Below are positions 7,903 through 17,285 of a stretch of DNA of 64,000 nucleotides, piece after piece. Source of the DNA: Duganella sp. SG902 (GTDB taxonomy: Bacteria; Pseudomonadota; Gammaproteobacteria; Burkholderiales; Burkholderiaceae_D); the NCBI RefSeq assembly GCF_013376005.1, contig NZ_JABMJK010000004.1, positions 372,001 through 436,000 on the forward strand. Direction: 5' to 3'. Numbering within the stretch: position 1 is the stretch's first letter; each line of letters opens with the position of its first letter. The position numbers and the translations under genes are program-made. The notes beneath the pieces were generated by a model that worked only from the letters and a program-made list of their open reading frames with translations, searched no databases and was not told where the DNA came from.

Positions 7903-10632
7903 TTACGTGGCAACATCGGTCCCGAAGATGGCTTGCCACAACGCCATGACCTGGGCGGCGTGCGACTCCACCAGCGCCGGGTCGATGCGCGCCAGATCCT
8001 GTCCCTGCAGCCGCAGCTGGTGTTGCAGCTTGCGGTACTTGCGGTAGGCGTCGGCCACGCTGGCGGCCAGGCCGGTATCGATCAGGCCCAGGTCGGCGCA
8101 CATGTGCAGCAGGGCGATGTTGCCGAAATTGGCCGTCAATTGAGGATAGGCGGCGGCGTGCTGGAGGACAAGGAACTGCACGATGAACTCGATGTCGATC
8201 ATGCCGCCGCGATCTTGCTTCAGGTCGAACAGGGCGCTGGTATTGGGCTTGGCGTCGAGCATGCGCTTGCGCATGGCCAGCACCTCCTGCTTGAGCGGAC
8301 CGTCGGCCGGGCGTTCCTTGCGCAGCACCGCTTCGCGGATCTGCTCGAAGCGCTGGCCGATAGCCAGGTCGCCGGCGCAGTAGCGGGCCCGGGTCAGGGC
8401 CTGGTGTTCCCACACCCAGGCCGAGTTGCTCTGATATTTCTCAAAGGAACTGACGCTGGACACCAGCATGCCGCTGGCGCCGTCCGGGCGCAGCGCGGTG
8501 TCGATGTCGAACAGGATGCCGGCCGAGGTGTGCGAGGTCATCCAGGTGATGAAGCGCTGGGCCAGCTTGGCGTATTGCGCCGGCGCGTCCTGGTCGGGAT
8601 CGTCATACAGAAAGATCACGTCCAGGTCGGACACATAGCCCAGCTCCTTGCCGCCCAGCTTGCCGTAGGCGATCACGGTGAACAGCGGCACCTCGCGGTG
8701 GCGGGTGGCCACCGTCTGCCATACCGCCTTGATGGTGGCGGCGACGATGGTGTCGGCCAGGGCGGACAGGTAGTCGGCCAGCTTTTCCACCGTCAAATCG
8801 CCGGCCAGATCCTGCGCCAGCAGGTGGAACAGCTGGGCATGGTGGATTTCGCGCAGGATGTCCATCTGGCGCTCGGTGTCGCCGGGGCAGGCGGCCAGCT
8901 GCTTGTCGATATCGGCCGCCAGCGCCACCGGATCGAACACGGCTTTGCGAACGCGGTCGTCCAGCAGCTCGTCCAGCAGGATGGGGTGCTGGCTGAGGAA
9001 CAGCGCGGCCCAGCCGCTGGCGTGCACCATTCGGATCACGCGCGCCAGCGTATGTGGATACTCGGTCAGCAGCGACAGGTAGGCCGAGCGGCGCGCGATG
9101 GCTTCCAGAAAATCGAGCAGCCGGCCCAAGGTGGCCAGCTGGTTGCCGCCGCTCGATTCGGCGGCCGCCTGGACGATCAGCGGCAGCGCGGTATTGATCA
9201 GGCCCTGCAGGCGGTTGCGGCTGGCCTCGGGCAGTGATTGCAGGCGTGGCGCCTGCCAAGTGGCGATCAGGCGCTTGGTGGCGCCTTCCGGATCGTCAAA
9301 GCCCAGCGCGCTGAAGCGGGCGACCATGGCCTCGCGGTTGTCGGGATCGGCGCATTCGTTGCTTGATTGCAGCTCGATATCGTTCTCGCTGGTCTCCGTC
9401 TTGTCCGAGAACATCTCGTCGAACTGGCCGGCCACGAACTGGCGGTGCGCGTCCAGCTGGGCCAGCAGGGTGGCCACGTCCGGCAGGCCCATCATCTCGG
9501 CCACGGTCTGGCGGTCGGCGTCGTTGGCCGGCAGGGTGTGGGTCTGGGCGTCGTCCAGGTATTGCAGGCGGTGCTCCAGATTGCGCAGGAAGGTGTAGGA
9601 AGCCAGCAGTTGATAGACGATGGCGTGACTTAGCAGGCCTTTCTCGGCGATGATGCGCAGCGTGGTGCGGGTCGAGCGGTCGCGCAGGGCGGCGTCGCGG
9701 CCGCCGCGGATCAGCTGGAACACCTGCGCCAGAAACTCGATCTCGCGGATGCCGCCCCGTCCCAGCTTGACGTTGTTGCTGCGGTCCGGGTGCAGCCGCT
9801 CCTGGCGGTTCACCTCGGCGCGGATTTGCGCATGCATATTGCGGATGGCGTCAATCACGCCAAAGTCCAGGTAGCGCCGGAAGCAGAACGGCCGGACAAT
9901 GCCATCCAGCGCGGCGATATCCTCGGCGCGCCCGGTGACAGCGCGCGCCTTTACCCAGGCGTAGCGCTCCCACTCGCGCCCTTGTACGATCAAATAATTT
10001 TCCACCATGCCCATGCTGGCCGCCAGCGGTCCGGAGTTGCCGTTCGGACGCAGCGCCATGTCGACGCGGAAGGTGTAGCCATCCTCGGTGATCTCGGACA
10101 GCGCCGCGATCAGCTTCTTGCCGAGGCGCACGAAGAATTCGTGGTTGGACAGGCCGCGCTGGCCCGGGCCGGCGGCGGTCTCGCCGTCCTCGGGGTAGAC
10201 GAAGATCAGGTCGATGTCGGAAGAGACGTTGAGTTCGCCGCCGCCCTGCTTGCCCATGGCCAGCACGATCATTTCCTGCGGCGCGCCCGAATCGCGGCCG
10301 ATCGGCTGGCCGTGCGCGGCCACCATCTCGGCGTGCAACTCGGCCATGTGTTGCTGAATGGCAAAGTCGGCGAAGCGGGTCATGGTTTCCACCACCTCGG
10401 CCAGGTTGGCCTTGCCTTCGAGGTCGCGGCGGATCAGGGTGCAGACCAGCAGGTTGCGCAGGCGGCGCATGGAGCGCACCAGCGGCAGGCCGTTTTCTGC
10501 TTCTTTGTGTAAAAAATGCACCAGATCGATCTGGGCAAGCGATAATTGCGCAAGTTCATCAGCCTTGGCGGCGCGGTCGGGCGCGGCCGACAGCCAGCGC
10601 TGGTAGAAACGGGAGACGGACGGTGAACTCAT
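7903..10632 (-). CDS. glnE: bifunctional glutamine synthetase adenylyltransferase/adenylyl-removing enzyme
   Basis: Regulates nitrogen assimilation by adding AMP to, or removing it from, glutamine synthetase, under control of PII and glutamine. The 909-residue protein is close to the usual length of about 940. It has the two duplicated nucleotidyltransferase domains: the N-terminal one with SSDIDLIFVYPE near residue 136, and the C-terminal one with ELGYVSDLDVIFLYDD near residue 665. The DRGGMIDIEFIVQFLVLQ region is also present. ATG 10632 gives the expected amino end (MSSPSVSRFYQRWLSAAPD). It is divergent from yhdP, with 78 bp between the starts. Confidence 0.95.
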   Translation of the reverse strand: MSSPSVSRFYQRWLSAAPDRAAKADELAQLSLAQIDLVHFLHKEAENGLPLVRSMRRLRNLLVCTLIRRDLEGKANLAEVVETMTRFADFAIQQHMAELHAEMVAAHGQPIGRDSGAPQEMIVLAMGKQGGGELNVSSDIDLIFVYPEDGETAAGPGQRGLSNHEFFVRLGKKLIAALSEITEDGYTFRVDMALRPNGNSGPLAASMGMVENYLIVQGREWERYAWVKARAVTGRAEDIAALDGIVRPFCFRRYLDFGVIDAIRNMHAQIRAEVNRQERLHPDRSNNVKLGRGGIREIEFLAQVFQLIRGGRDAALRDRSTRTTLRIIAEKGLLSHAIVYQLLASYTFLRNLEHRLQYLDDAQTHTLPANDADRQTVAEMMGLPDVATLLAQLDAHRQFVAGQFDEMFSDKTETSENDIELQSSNECADPDNREAMVARFSALGFDDPEGATKRLIATWQAPRLQSLPEASRNRLQGLINTALPLIVQAAAESSGGNQLATLGRLLDFLEAIARRSAYLSLLTEYPHTLARVIRMVHASGWAALFLSQHPILLDELLDDRVRKAVFDPVALAADIDKQLAACPGDTERQMDILREIHHAQLFHLLAQDLAGDLTVEKLADYLSALADTIVAATIKAVWQTVATRHREVPLFTVIAYGKLGGKELGYVSDLDVIFLYDDPDQDAPAQYAKLAQRFITWMTSHTSAGILFDIDTALRPDGASGMLVSSVSSFEKYQSNSAWVWEHQALTRARYCAGDLAIGQRFEQIREAVLRKERPADGPLKQEVLAMRKRMLDAKPNTSALFDLKQDRGGMIDIEFIVQFLVLQHAAAYPQLTANFGNIALLHMCADLGLIDTGLAASVADAYRKYRKLQHQLRLQGQDLARIDPALVESHAAQVMALWQAIFGTDVAT

Positions 10633-10710
10633 AAGTTGATAGGGTAGAATTGCTCCGGAGACCGAGTTTAGCGATTTATTCGACGTGTGGCCTGATTTAT
10701 TAGCGTATTA

Positions 10711-13700
10711 ATGCAAAAACCAGAGGAGGAGACTGTGACAGGCGAAGGCCCCTTGGCCGCGCGCTGGCACCGGCTTCGTGCCGCCTACCGGATCTGCAAC
10801 CTCGCCACCCACCATGTGCTGGGTTTCACCCTGAAGCTGGCGCTGCTGCTGTATTTCGCCTTCACCATCCTGTTCCTGGTCCTGCGCTACGCGGTGCTGC
10901 CGAATATCGACCACTACAAGGGCGACATCGAGCGCGCCGCCAGCGGCGCGCTTGGCAACCCGGTCACGATCTCGCGTGTGTACGCCTCGTGGAACGGCTT
11001 CCGTCCCAATCTGTTCCTGGGCGACGTGGTGCTGCACGACCGCCAGGGCCGGCCCGCGCTAACCCTGCCCAGCGTCTCGGCCACGCTGTCCTGGTGGACC
11101 GTGGTCAGCGCCAAGCTGCGCTTCCATGCGCTGGAACTCAACCGGCCCGACCTGGCCATCCTGCGCGAGGCCGACGGCCGCCTGTTCGTGGCCGGCATTC
11201 ACGTCGATCTCGACAAGCCCAGCGACGGCAAGGGACTGGAGTGGCTGCTGACCCAGCGCGACATCGTGATCCGCGAAGGCCGCCTGCAGTGGACCGACCG
11301 CCTGCGCGCCGCGCCGCCGCTGGCGCTGGAGAATGTGACGGTGGTGCTGCGCAACCAGTGGCTGCGCCACCAGCTGGCCGTGCGCGCCACGCCGCCGGCG
11401 GCGCTGGCGGCGCCGGTGGATGTGCGGGCCGACTTCAGCCATCCCGCCTTTGGCGCTCGCATTTCCAACTTTTCCATGTGGAAGGGCGAGCTGTACGCCG
11501 ACATCCGCGACATCGATTTGCTGGCGTGGAAAACCTGGATTCCCTACCCGATTGAGTTGAGCAGCGGCAGCGGTTCGCTGCGCGCGTGGGTGGGCGTGGA
11601 CCAGTCGCGCCTGACCGGCTTCACGGCCGATGTTGGCTTCACCAATCTCACCGCCGTGCTGGGCAAGGAATTGCCGCTGCTGGACCTGCAGCAAATGAGC
11701 GGCCGTATCGCCGCCCGCGAAGACGTGCGCCCGCCGCTGGCGCGCAAGGGCGCGCTGACGCCCGGCTTTGGCGCCTTGGCCCACAGCATCGAATTGGAGA
11801 ACCTGACGCTGACCACGCGCGACGGCCTGGTGATGGCGCCGACCTCGCTGTCCGAAACCTATGTGGCGGCGGCCGGCGCGCGGCCGGAGAAAGTCGAGTT
11901 GCGCGCGCGCCAGCTGGACCTGCAAACGCTGGCCGGGCTGGCCGAGCGCCTGCCGCTGAGCGAGCACCAGCACCAGATGCTGGCCGGCTTCGCGCCGCGC
12001 GGCCTGCTGCAAAACTTTTCCGCCGAGTGGCAGGGCGCGTTCCCGGCCTTGCAGACCTACCGCGTCAAGGGTGACCTGGTGGGGCTGGGCCTGAAGCCGC
12101 AGCCGCCGCGCCCGGCGCAGCCGAAAACCGGCAAGACGCCGGCGATCGCCGGCCTGCCGGCCATTCCCGGTTTCGACAACCTGAGCGGCTCGATCGACGC
12201 CACCGAGAAGGGCGGCAGCTTCAACCTCAATTCGCAGCAACTGGTGCTACAGATGCCGGATTATTTCGCCGAAGCGTCGATGCCGTTCGATCACCTCAAC
12301 CTGAAGGCGCGCTGGTCGTTCGAGGCCGACAACCAGCTGCTGTTCCAGATCGACAGCATGGACTTCGAGCAGGAAGGCATGAGCGGCACGCTGCAGGGCA
12401 CGCACACCATCCCGCTGGCCGGCAAGGGGCCCGGCAAGGCCGACCTGAGCGGCACCCTGACCGGCTTCCAGCTCAACCGCATCGGCCGCTATCTGCCGAT
12501 GCAAACGCCGGCCGACCTGACCCATTGGCTGACCGGCGCGCTGGAGGGGGGCGTGGCCAGCGACGTCAGCGTGCGCCTGCGCGGCGACCTCGCGCATTTC
12601 CCTTTCCACGGCGAAAGCAAGGCGCGCGGCGAGTTCCGCGTGGCCGGCAAGCTGACCGAGGGCAAGCTCAACTACGAACCCGGCCATTACCTGCGCGACG
12701 GCAAGGAGCTGGGCAAGGATGGCAAACCGCTGCCGCTGTGGCCGCAGGCCGAGCACATCAAGGGCAGCTTCGTGTTCGAGCGCGCGCGCATGGAAATCCG
12801 CGGCGATACCGCCACCACCGGCGGCGTCGCGCTCAGCAATGTGAAGGCGGTGATTCCGGACCTGGCGATCCACGACTCGATGCTGGAAATCGACGGCAGC
12901 GCGGCCGGGCCGATGCAGGAATTCCTCAAGTACGTCAGCAACAGCCCGGTGCTGGAATGGATCTCGCACTTCACCGACGAGACCCAGGCCACCGGCAACG
13001 CCCGCCTGGGCCTGAGCCTGCGCATTCCGCTGGCGCACGCCATCGACACCAAGGTCAACGGCACCTTGCAACTGCAGAACAACGACATCGTGCTGATGAG
13101 CGATTTGCCGGTGGTGCAGTCCTCGCAAGGCAAGATCGAATTCAACGAGCAGGGCGTCAATCTGAATCAATTGTCCGGCCTGTTCCTTGGCGGGCCGGTG
13201 TCGATCACCGGCGGCAGCCAGAAGGACCATTCCATCGTCGTCAAGCTGGGCGGGCTGCTGACCGCCGACGGCTTCCGCCAGAATTACACCGCGCCGGCCA
13301 TGCAGCGCCTGGCCGATCATTTCTCCGGCGGCACCCGCTACAGCGGCACCGTCACCGTGCGCGACCATCAGGTGGTGGTGGCGGTCGACTCCAGCCTGAC
13401 CGGGCTGGGGCTGGACCTGCCGGCGCCGGTGAAGAAGGCCGCGACCGACGCCATGCCGCTGCGCTTCGTGCTGACCAGCGGCCTGACGCCGGACGCGGCC
13501 GGCCTGCTGCATGACGATATCCGCATCGCGCTGGGCAGCGGCGTCGCCGCCCGTTACCAGCGCCAGAAGCAGGGCAAGCAGCACTGGAAGCTGGTGCGCG
13601 GCGGCATCGGCGTCAACACGCCGGCGCCTGAGCCCGACAGCGGCCTGACCTTCAACATCAACCTGCGCCAGCTCAACGTCGACAACTGGCTGGACTTTGG

Positions 13701-14889
13701 CGACGTCGTGGCCGGCAAGACCCAGCCAGCGGCCGCGGCCGCGTCGCCCGACGCCAGCGACTTCACCCAGTACGTGCTGCCGGACGCGGTCGCCGCGCGC
13801 GCCAGCGAACTGGTGATCGGCGACCGCAAGCTGGAGAACGTCGTGGTTGGCGTCACTCACCAGAAAGGCACCTGGCAGGCCAGCATCGATTCCACCCAGG
13901 CCAATGGCTACCTGACCTGGGCCGAACCTTCCACCGGCGCCGGCCTCGGCAAGGTGACCGCGCGCCTGTCCTCGCTGGTGATTCCGGAGTCGGCGTCGAG
14001 CGAAGTGCAGGAACTGCTGGACGGCAAGAGCGCGGCCGCCACCATTCCGGCGCTGGACGTGGTGGTCGAGCGTTTTGAATTGTTCAACAAGCCGCTGGGC
14101 CAGCTGGAGCTTCAGGCCAACAATGCGCAGCTGCCCAACGCGCGCGAGTGGCGCGTCAGCAAGCTGGCGCTGGCCAACGCCGACGGCGCGCTGAACGGCA
14201 CCGGCAAGTGGGTCAGCAAGGACGGCGTCCACAACACCAGCCTCAACTTCAACCTCGACATCATCGACGCCGGCAAGCTGCTGGACCGCTTCGGCTTCGC
14301 CGACACGCTCAAGGGCGGCAAGGGCACGCTGAAAGGCGACATCGCCTGGAAGGGCGTGCCATACTCGCTGGACCTGCCGAGCCTGTCCGGCCAGATCAGC
14401 ATGAGTGTGGAAAAGGGCCAGTTCCTCAAGCAGGACCCGGGCGCGGCCAAGCTGCTGGGCGTGCTCAGCCTGCAAGCCTTGCCGCGCCTGCTCAAGCTGG
14501 ACTTCCATGACGTGTTCTCGGAAGGCCTGGCGTTCGACGGCATCACCGCCAACGCCAACATCAGCCGTGGCATCGCCAAGACCGACAACTTGAAAATGCA
14601 TGGCGTCGCCGCCACTGTATTGATGGATGGCAGCGCCGACATCGCCAACGAAACGGCCAACCTGCACGTGGTGGTGATACCGGAGGTCAACCTCGGCACG
14701 GCGCCGCTGGTGTATGCGCTGGCCGTCAACCCGGTGATCGGCCTGGGCAGCTTCCTCGCCCAATTGTTCCTCAGTGCACCGGTGATGAAAGCCTTGACCT
14801 ATCATATGCAGGTGACCGGGCCGTGGAAAGCGCCGGTGGTCACCAAGCTCGACGCCCCGAAACTGGAACCCGCAAAAGGATCGCCATGA
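10711..14889 (+). CDS. yhdP: YhdP family AsmA-like envelope protein
   Basis: A 1392-residue inner-membrane-anchored periplasmic protein of the YhdP/TIGR02099 type. In E. coli, YhdP works with TamB and YdbH in moving phospholipids to the outer membrane. One membrane segment near the N terminus (HHVLGFTLKLALLLYFAFT, about residues 28-55) is followed by a very long beta-rich region and the AsmA-like C-terminal part (GDIAWKGVPYSLDLPSLSG). ATG 10711 is shown. GTG 10735 is a serious alternative, because the strong ribosome site GAGGAGGAG (10723-10731) sits directly before it. The stop overlaps the next start by four bases, and the order yhdP-nitrilase-tldD is conserved in related bacteria. Confidence 0.9.
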   Translation: MQKPEEETVTGEGPLAARWHRLRAAYRICNLATHHVLGFTLKLALLLYFAFTILFLVLRYAVLPNIDHYKGDIERAASGALGNPVTISRVYASWNGFRPNLFLGDVVLHDRQGRPALTLPSVSATLSWWTVVSAKLRFHALELNRPDLAILREADGRLFVAGIHVDLDKPSDGKGLEWLLTQRDIVIREGRLQWTDRLRAAPPLALENVTVVLRNQWLRHQLAVRATPPAALAAPVDVRADFSHPAFGARISNFSMWKGELYADIRDIDLLAWKTWIPYPIELSSGSGSLRAWVGVDQSRLTGFTADVGFTNLTAVLGKELPLLDLQQMSGRIAAREDVRPPLARKGALTPGFGALAHSIELENLTLTTRDGLVMAPTSLSETYVAAAGARPEKVELRARQLDLQTLAGLAERLPLSEHQHQMLAGFAPRGLLQNFSAEWQGAFPALQTYRVKGDLVGLGLKPQPPRPAQPKTGKTPAIAGLPAIPGFDNLSGSIDATEKGGSFNLNSQQLVLQMPDYFAEASMPFDHLNLKARWSFEADNQLLFQIDSMDFEQEGMSGTLQGTHTIPLAGKGPGKADLSGTLTGFQLNRIGRYLPMQTPADLTHWLTGALEGGVASDVSVRLRGDLAHFPFHGESKARGEFRVAGKLTEGKLNYEPGHYLRDGKELGKDGKPLPLWPQAEHIKGSFVFERARMEIRGDTATTGGVALSNVKAVIPDLAIHDSMLEIDGSAAGPMQEFLKYVSNSPVLEWISHFTDETQATGNARLGLSLRIPLAHAIDTKVNGTLQLQNNDIVLMSDLPVVQSSQGKIEFNEQGVNLNQLSGLFLGGPVSITGGSQKDHSIVVKLGGLLTADGFRQNYTAPAMQRLADHFSGGTRYSGTVTVRDHQVVVAVDSSLTGLGLDLPAPVKKAATDAMPLRFVLTSGLTPDAAGLLHDDIRIALGSGVAARYQRQKQGKQHWKLVRGGIGVNTPAPEPDSGLTFNINLRQLNVDNWLDFGDVVAGKTQPAAAAASPDASDFTQYVLPDAVAARASELVIGDRKLENVVVGVTHQKGTWQASIDSTQANGYLTWAEPSTGAGLGKVTARLSSLVIPESASSEVQELLDGKSAAATIPALDVVVERFELFNKPLGQLELQANNAQLPNAREWRVSKLALANADGALNGTGKWVSKDGVHNTSLNFNLDIIDAGKLLDRFGFADTLKGGKGTLKGDIAWKGVPYSLDLPSLSGQISMSVEKGQFLKQDPGAAKLLGVLSLQALPRLLKLDFHDVFSEGLAFDGITANANISRGIAKTDNLKMHGVAATVLMDGSADIANETANLHVVVIPEVNLGTAPLVYALAVNPVIGLGSFLAQLFLSAPVMKALTYHMQVTGPWKAPVVTKLDAPKLEPAKGSP

Positions 14890-15686
14890 ACCATACCGTT
14901 GCCGCCGTACAAATGATTTCCTCGCCATCGGTAGAGGAGAACATCGCCACCGCGCGCCGCCTCGTCGGCCAGGCCGCAAAGGATGGCGCCCAACTGGTGC
15001 TGCTGCCGGAATACTGGGCCATCATGGGCCTGAACGACAGTGACAAGGTGAAAGTGGCCGAGCCGCTCGGCGGCGGCCCGATCCAGGACTTCATGGCCGG
15101 GCTGGCGCGCGAGCTGGGCATCTGGCTGATCGGCGGCACCTTGCCGCTGGCCTCGGACGATCCGGAAAAAGTCATCAACACCACGTTGGTGTACAACCCG
15201 CAGGGCGAGCACGTGGGCCGCTACGACAAGATCCACCTGTTCGGCTTCACCAAGGGCACGGAGTCGTACAACGAATCGAAGACCATTGTGCCGGGACAGC
15301 ATGTGGGCACGTTCGAGGCGCCGTTCGGCAAGGTTGGCATGTCGGTGTGCTATGACCTGCGCTTCCCCGAGCTGTTCCGCGCGATGGGGCCGGTGTCCCT
15401 GATCGTGGTGCCGGCCGCCTTCACCTACACCACCGGCATGGCGCACTGGGAAATCCTGCTGCGCGCGCGGGCGATTGAAAACCAGTGCTACGTGCTGGCG
15501 GCGGCGCAGGGCGGCACCCATCCGAACGGCCGCCGCACCTGGGGCCACAGCATGCTGATCGACCCGTGGGGCGCGGTCAAGTCGGTGCTGGCCGAGGGCG
15601 AGGGCGTGGTGGCCGGCGAGATCGACCTCGGCTACATGCAGGGCGTGCGCGAGAGCCTGCCTGCGCTGAAACACCGCACCATGTGA
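14886..15686 (+). CDS. carbon-nitrogen hydrolase (Nit1/Nit2-type amidase)
   Basis: A 266-residue nitrilase-superfamily enzyme. The catalytic triad is visible: E42 in LLPEYWA, K115 in RYDKIHLFG and C155 in SVCYDLRFPELFR. The last motif is characteristic of the Nit branch, whose known members hydrolyse deaminated glutathione or omega-amides (2-oxoglutaramate). A role in metabolite repair is therefore likely, but the exact substrate is inferred. ATG 14886 overlaps the yhdP stop (ATGA), so the two are translationally coupled. An in-frame ATG 63 bp upstream lies inside yhdP and is rejected. Confidence 0.92.
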   Translation: MNHTVAAVQMISSPSVEENIATARRLVGQAAKDGAQLVLLPEYWAIMGLNDSDKVKVAEPLGGGPIQDFMAGLARELGIWLIGGTLPLASDDPEKVINTTLVYNPQGEHVGRYDKIHLFGFTKGTESYNESKTIVPGQHVGTFEAPFGKVGMSVCYDLRFPELFRAMGPVSLIVVPAAFTYTTGMAHWEILLRARAIENQCYVLAAAQGGTHPNGRRTWGHSMLIDPWGAVKSVLAEGEGVVAGEIDLGYMQGVRESLPALKHRTM

Positions 15687-15728
15687 TATCCACTACAATG
15701 CCGGTAACACCTAACAGAAAGCATCACC

Positions 15729-17189
15729 ATGAAGCCATTTGAACCCAATCTGTCCACCCTGGCCGTAGCGCGCGATATCCTGCTGACGCCGTTCGGGCTG
15801 GACGAAGCCAAGCTGCTCAAGACCCTGGGCACCATGTTTACCCACAAGGTTGACTACGCGGACTTGTATTTCCAGTTCACCAAGAACGAGGGCTGGAGCC
15901 TGGAAGAAGGCATCGTCAAGACCGGCAGTTTTTCGATCGACCAGGGCGTGGGCGTGCGTGCCGTGTCCGGCGACAAGACGGCGTTTTCGTATTCGGATGA
16001 AATTTCCGAGGCGGCGCTGCTGGATGCCGCCGCCGCCACCCGCACCATCGCGCGCGCCGGCGCCGGCAAGGTGAAAGTGGCGGGCGCCATGAACCATGTG
16101 GGCGGCCGCTCCCTGTACCTGCCGCACGATCCGCTGGTGTCGCTGGACGCCACCGCCAAGGTCAAGCTGCTGGAGCGCATCGAGAAGCTGGCGCGCGCCA
16201 AGGACCCGCGCGTGGTGCAAGTCATGGCCAGCCTGGCGGGCGAGTACGACGTGGTGCTGGTGGTGCGCAGCGATGGCGTGCTGGCGGCCGACATTCGTCC
16301 GCTGGTGCGGGTGTCGCTGACCGTGATCGTGGAACAGAACGGCCGCCGTGAAGTCGGCTCGTCGGGCGGCGGGGGCCGCTATGACTATGGCTATTTCAGC
16401 GACGCGCTGCTGGAGCAGTATGCGGAAGACGCGGTCAAGTCGGCTATTGTAAATCTGGATTCGCGTCCGGCGCCGGCCGGTCCGATGACCGTGGTGCTGG
16501 GGCCTGGCTGGCCGGGCATCCTGCTGCACGAAGCGATCGGCCACGGCCTGGAGGGCGACTTCAACCGCAAGGGTTCGTCGACCTTCTCCGGCCGTATCGG
16601 CGAGCGCGTGGCGGCCAAGGGCGTCACCGTGGTTGACGACGGCACGCTGGCCGATCGTCGCGGTTCGCTGAATATCGACGACGAAGGCAATCCGACCCAG
16701 TGCACCACGCTGATCGAGGACGGCATCCTGAAAGGCTACATCCAGGACACCATGAACGCGCGTCTGATGAAGATGCCGGTGACGGGCAACGCGCGCCGCG
16801 AATCGTTCGCGCACCTGCCGATGCCGCGCATGACCAACACCTACATGCTGGGCGGGGACAAGGACCCTGGCGAGATCCTGGCGTCGGTGAAGAATGGCCT
16901 GTACGCGGTGAACTTCGGTGGCGGCCAGGTTGACATCACCAACGGCAAGTTCGTGTTCTCGGCGAGCGAGGCTTACATGATCGAGAACGGCAAGATCACC
17001 TATCCGGTGAAAGGCGCGACCTTGATCGGCAACGGTCCGGAAGTGCTGAACCGCGTATCGATGATTGGCAACGACATGAAGCTCGATCCGGGCGTGGGCG
17101 TGTGCGGCAAGGAAGGGCAGAGCGTGCCGGTGGGCGTGGGCCAACCGACACTGCGCCTCGACGGCGTGACCGTCGGCGGCACCGCTTAA
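15729..17189 (+). CDS. tldD: metalloprotease TldD
   Basis: One half of the TldD/TldE (PmbA) heterodimeric metallopeptidase, which in E. coli trims microcin B17 precursor and unfolded peptides. The 486-residue length is typical. The zinc-binding HExxxH motif is seen as HEAIGH at residues 267-272, within [14 protein letters not shown]. The C-terminal part has the usual glycine-rich motifs ([25 protein letters not shown]-like end). It is the third gene of the yhdP-nit-tldD set, 42 bp after the amidase gene. No tldE partner is in the window. Immediately after the stop codon begins a perfect 45-bp-arm hairpin. Confidence 0.96.
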   Translation: MKPFEPNLSTLAVARDILLTPFGLDEAKLLKTLGTMFTHKVDYADLYFQFTKNEGWSLEEGIVKTGSFSIDQGVGVRAVSGDKTAFSYSDEISEAALLDAAAATRTIARAGAGKVKVAGAMNHVGGRSLYLPHDPLVSLDATAKVKLLERIEKLARAKDPRVVQVMASLAGEYDVVLVVRSDGVLAADIRPLVRVSLTVIVEQNGRREVGSSGGGGRYDYGYFSDALLEQYAEDAVKSAIVNLDSRPAPAGPMTVVLGPGWPGILLHEAIGHGLEGDFNRKGSSTFSGRIGERVAAKGVTVVDDGTLADRRGSLNIDDEGNPTQCTTLIEDGILKGYIQDTMNARLMKMPVTGNARRESFAHLPMPRMTNTYMLGGDKDPGEILASVKNGLYAVNFGGGQVDITNGKFVFSASEAYMIENGKITYPVKGATLIGNGPEVLNRVSMIGNDMKLDPGVGVCGKEGQSVPVGVGQPTLRLDGVTVGGTA

Positions 17190-17282
17190 AATTCGGGGTC
17201 AGCTCTGACAATCGGACACGGCCTCTGCCGTAGCTTTGCTACGGCAGAGGCCGTGTCCGATTGTCAGAGCTGACCCCGAATT
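17190..17282. repeat. perfect giant inverted repeat (45-bp arms, 3-nt loop)
   Basis: 17190-17234 is exactly the reverse complement of 17238-17282, with loop TTT. It starts on the base after the tldD stop and ends 3 bp before the stop of the convergent receptor gene, so it fills the junction. There is no T tract, so it is not a standard intrinsic terminator, though it could block transcripts from both sides. A 27-bp piece of its right arm (17252-17278) recurs, 24/27 identical, around the IS insertion site at 61143/62386, so it belongs to a dispersed repeat family. Confidence 0.95.
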
Positions 17283-17285
17283 GGT

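Noticed and set aside
17190..17282. The giant hairpin as an ordinary intrinsic terminator
   Set aside because: No T run follows on either strand and the stem is far longer than needed. It also belongs to a dispersed repeat family.
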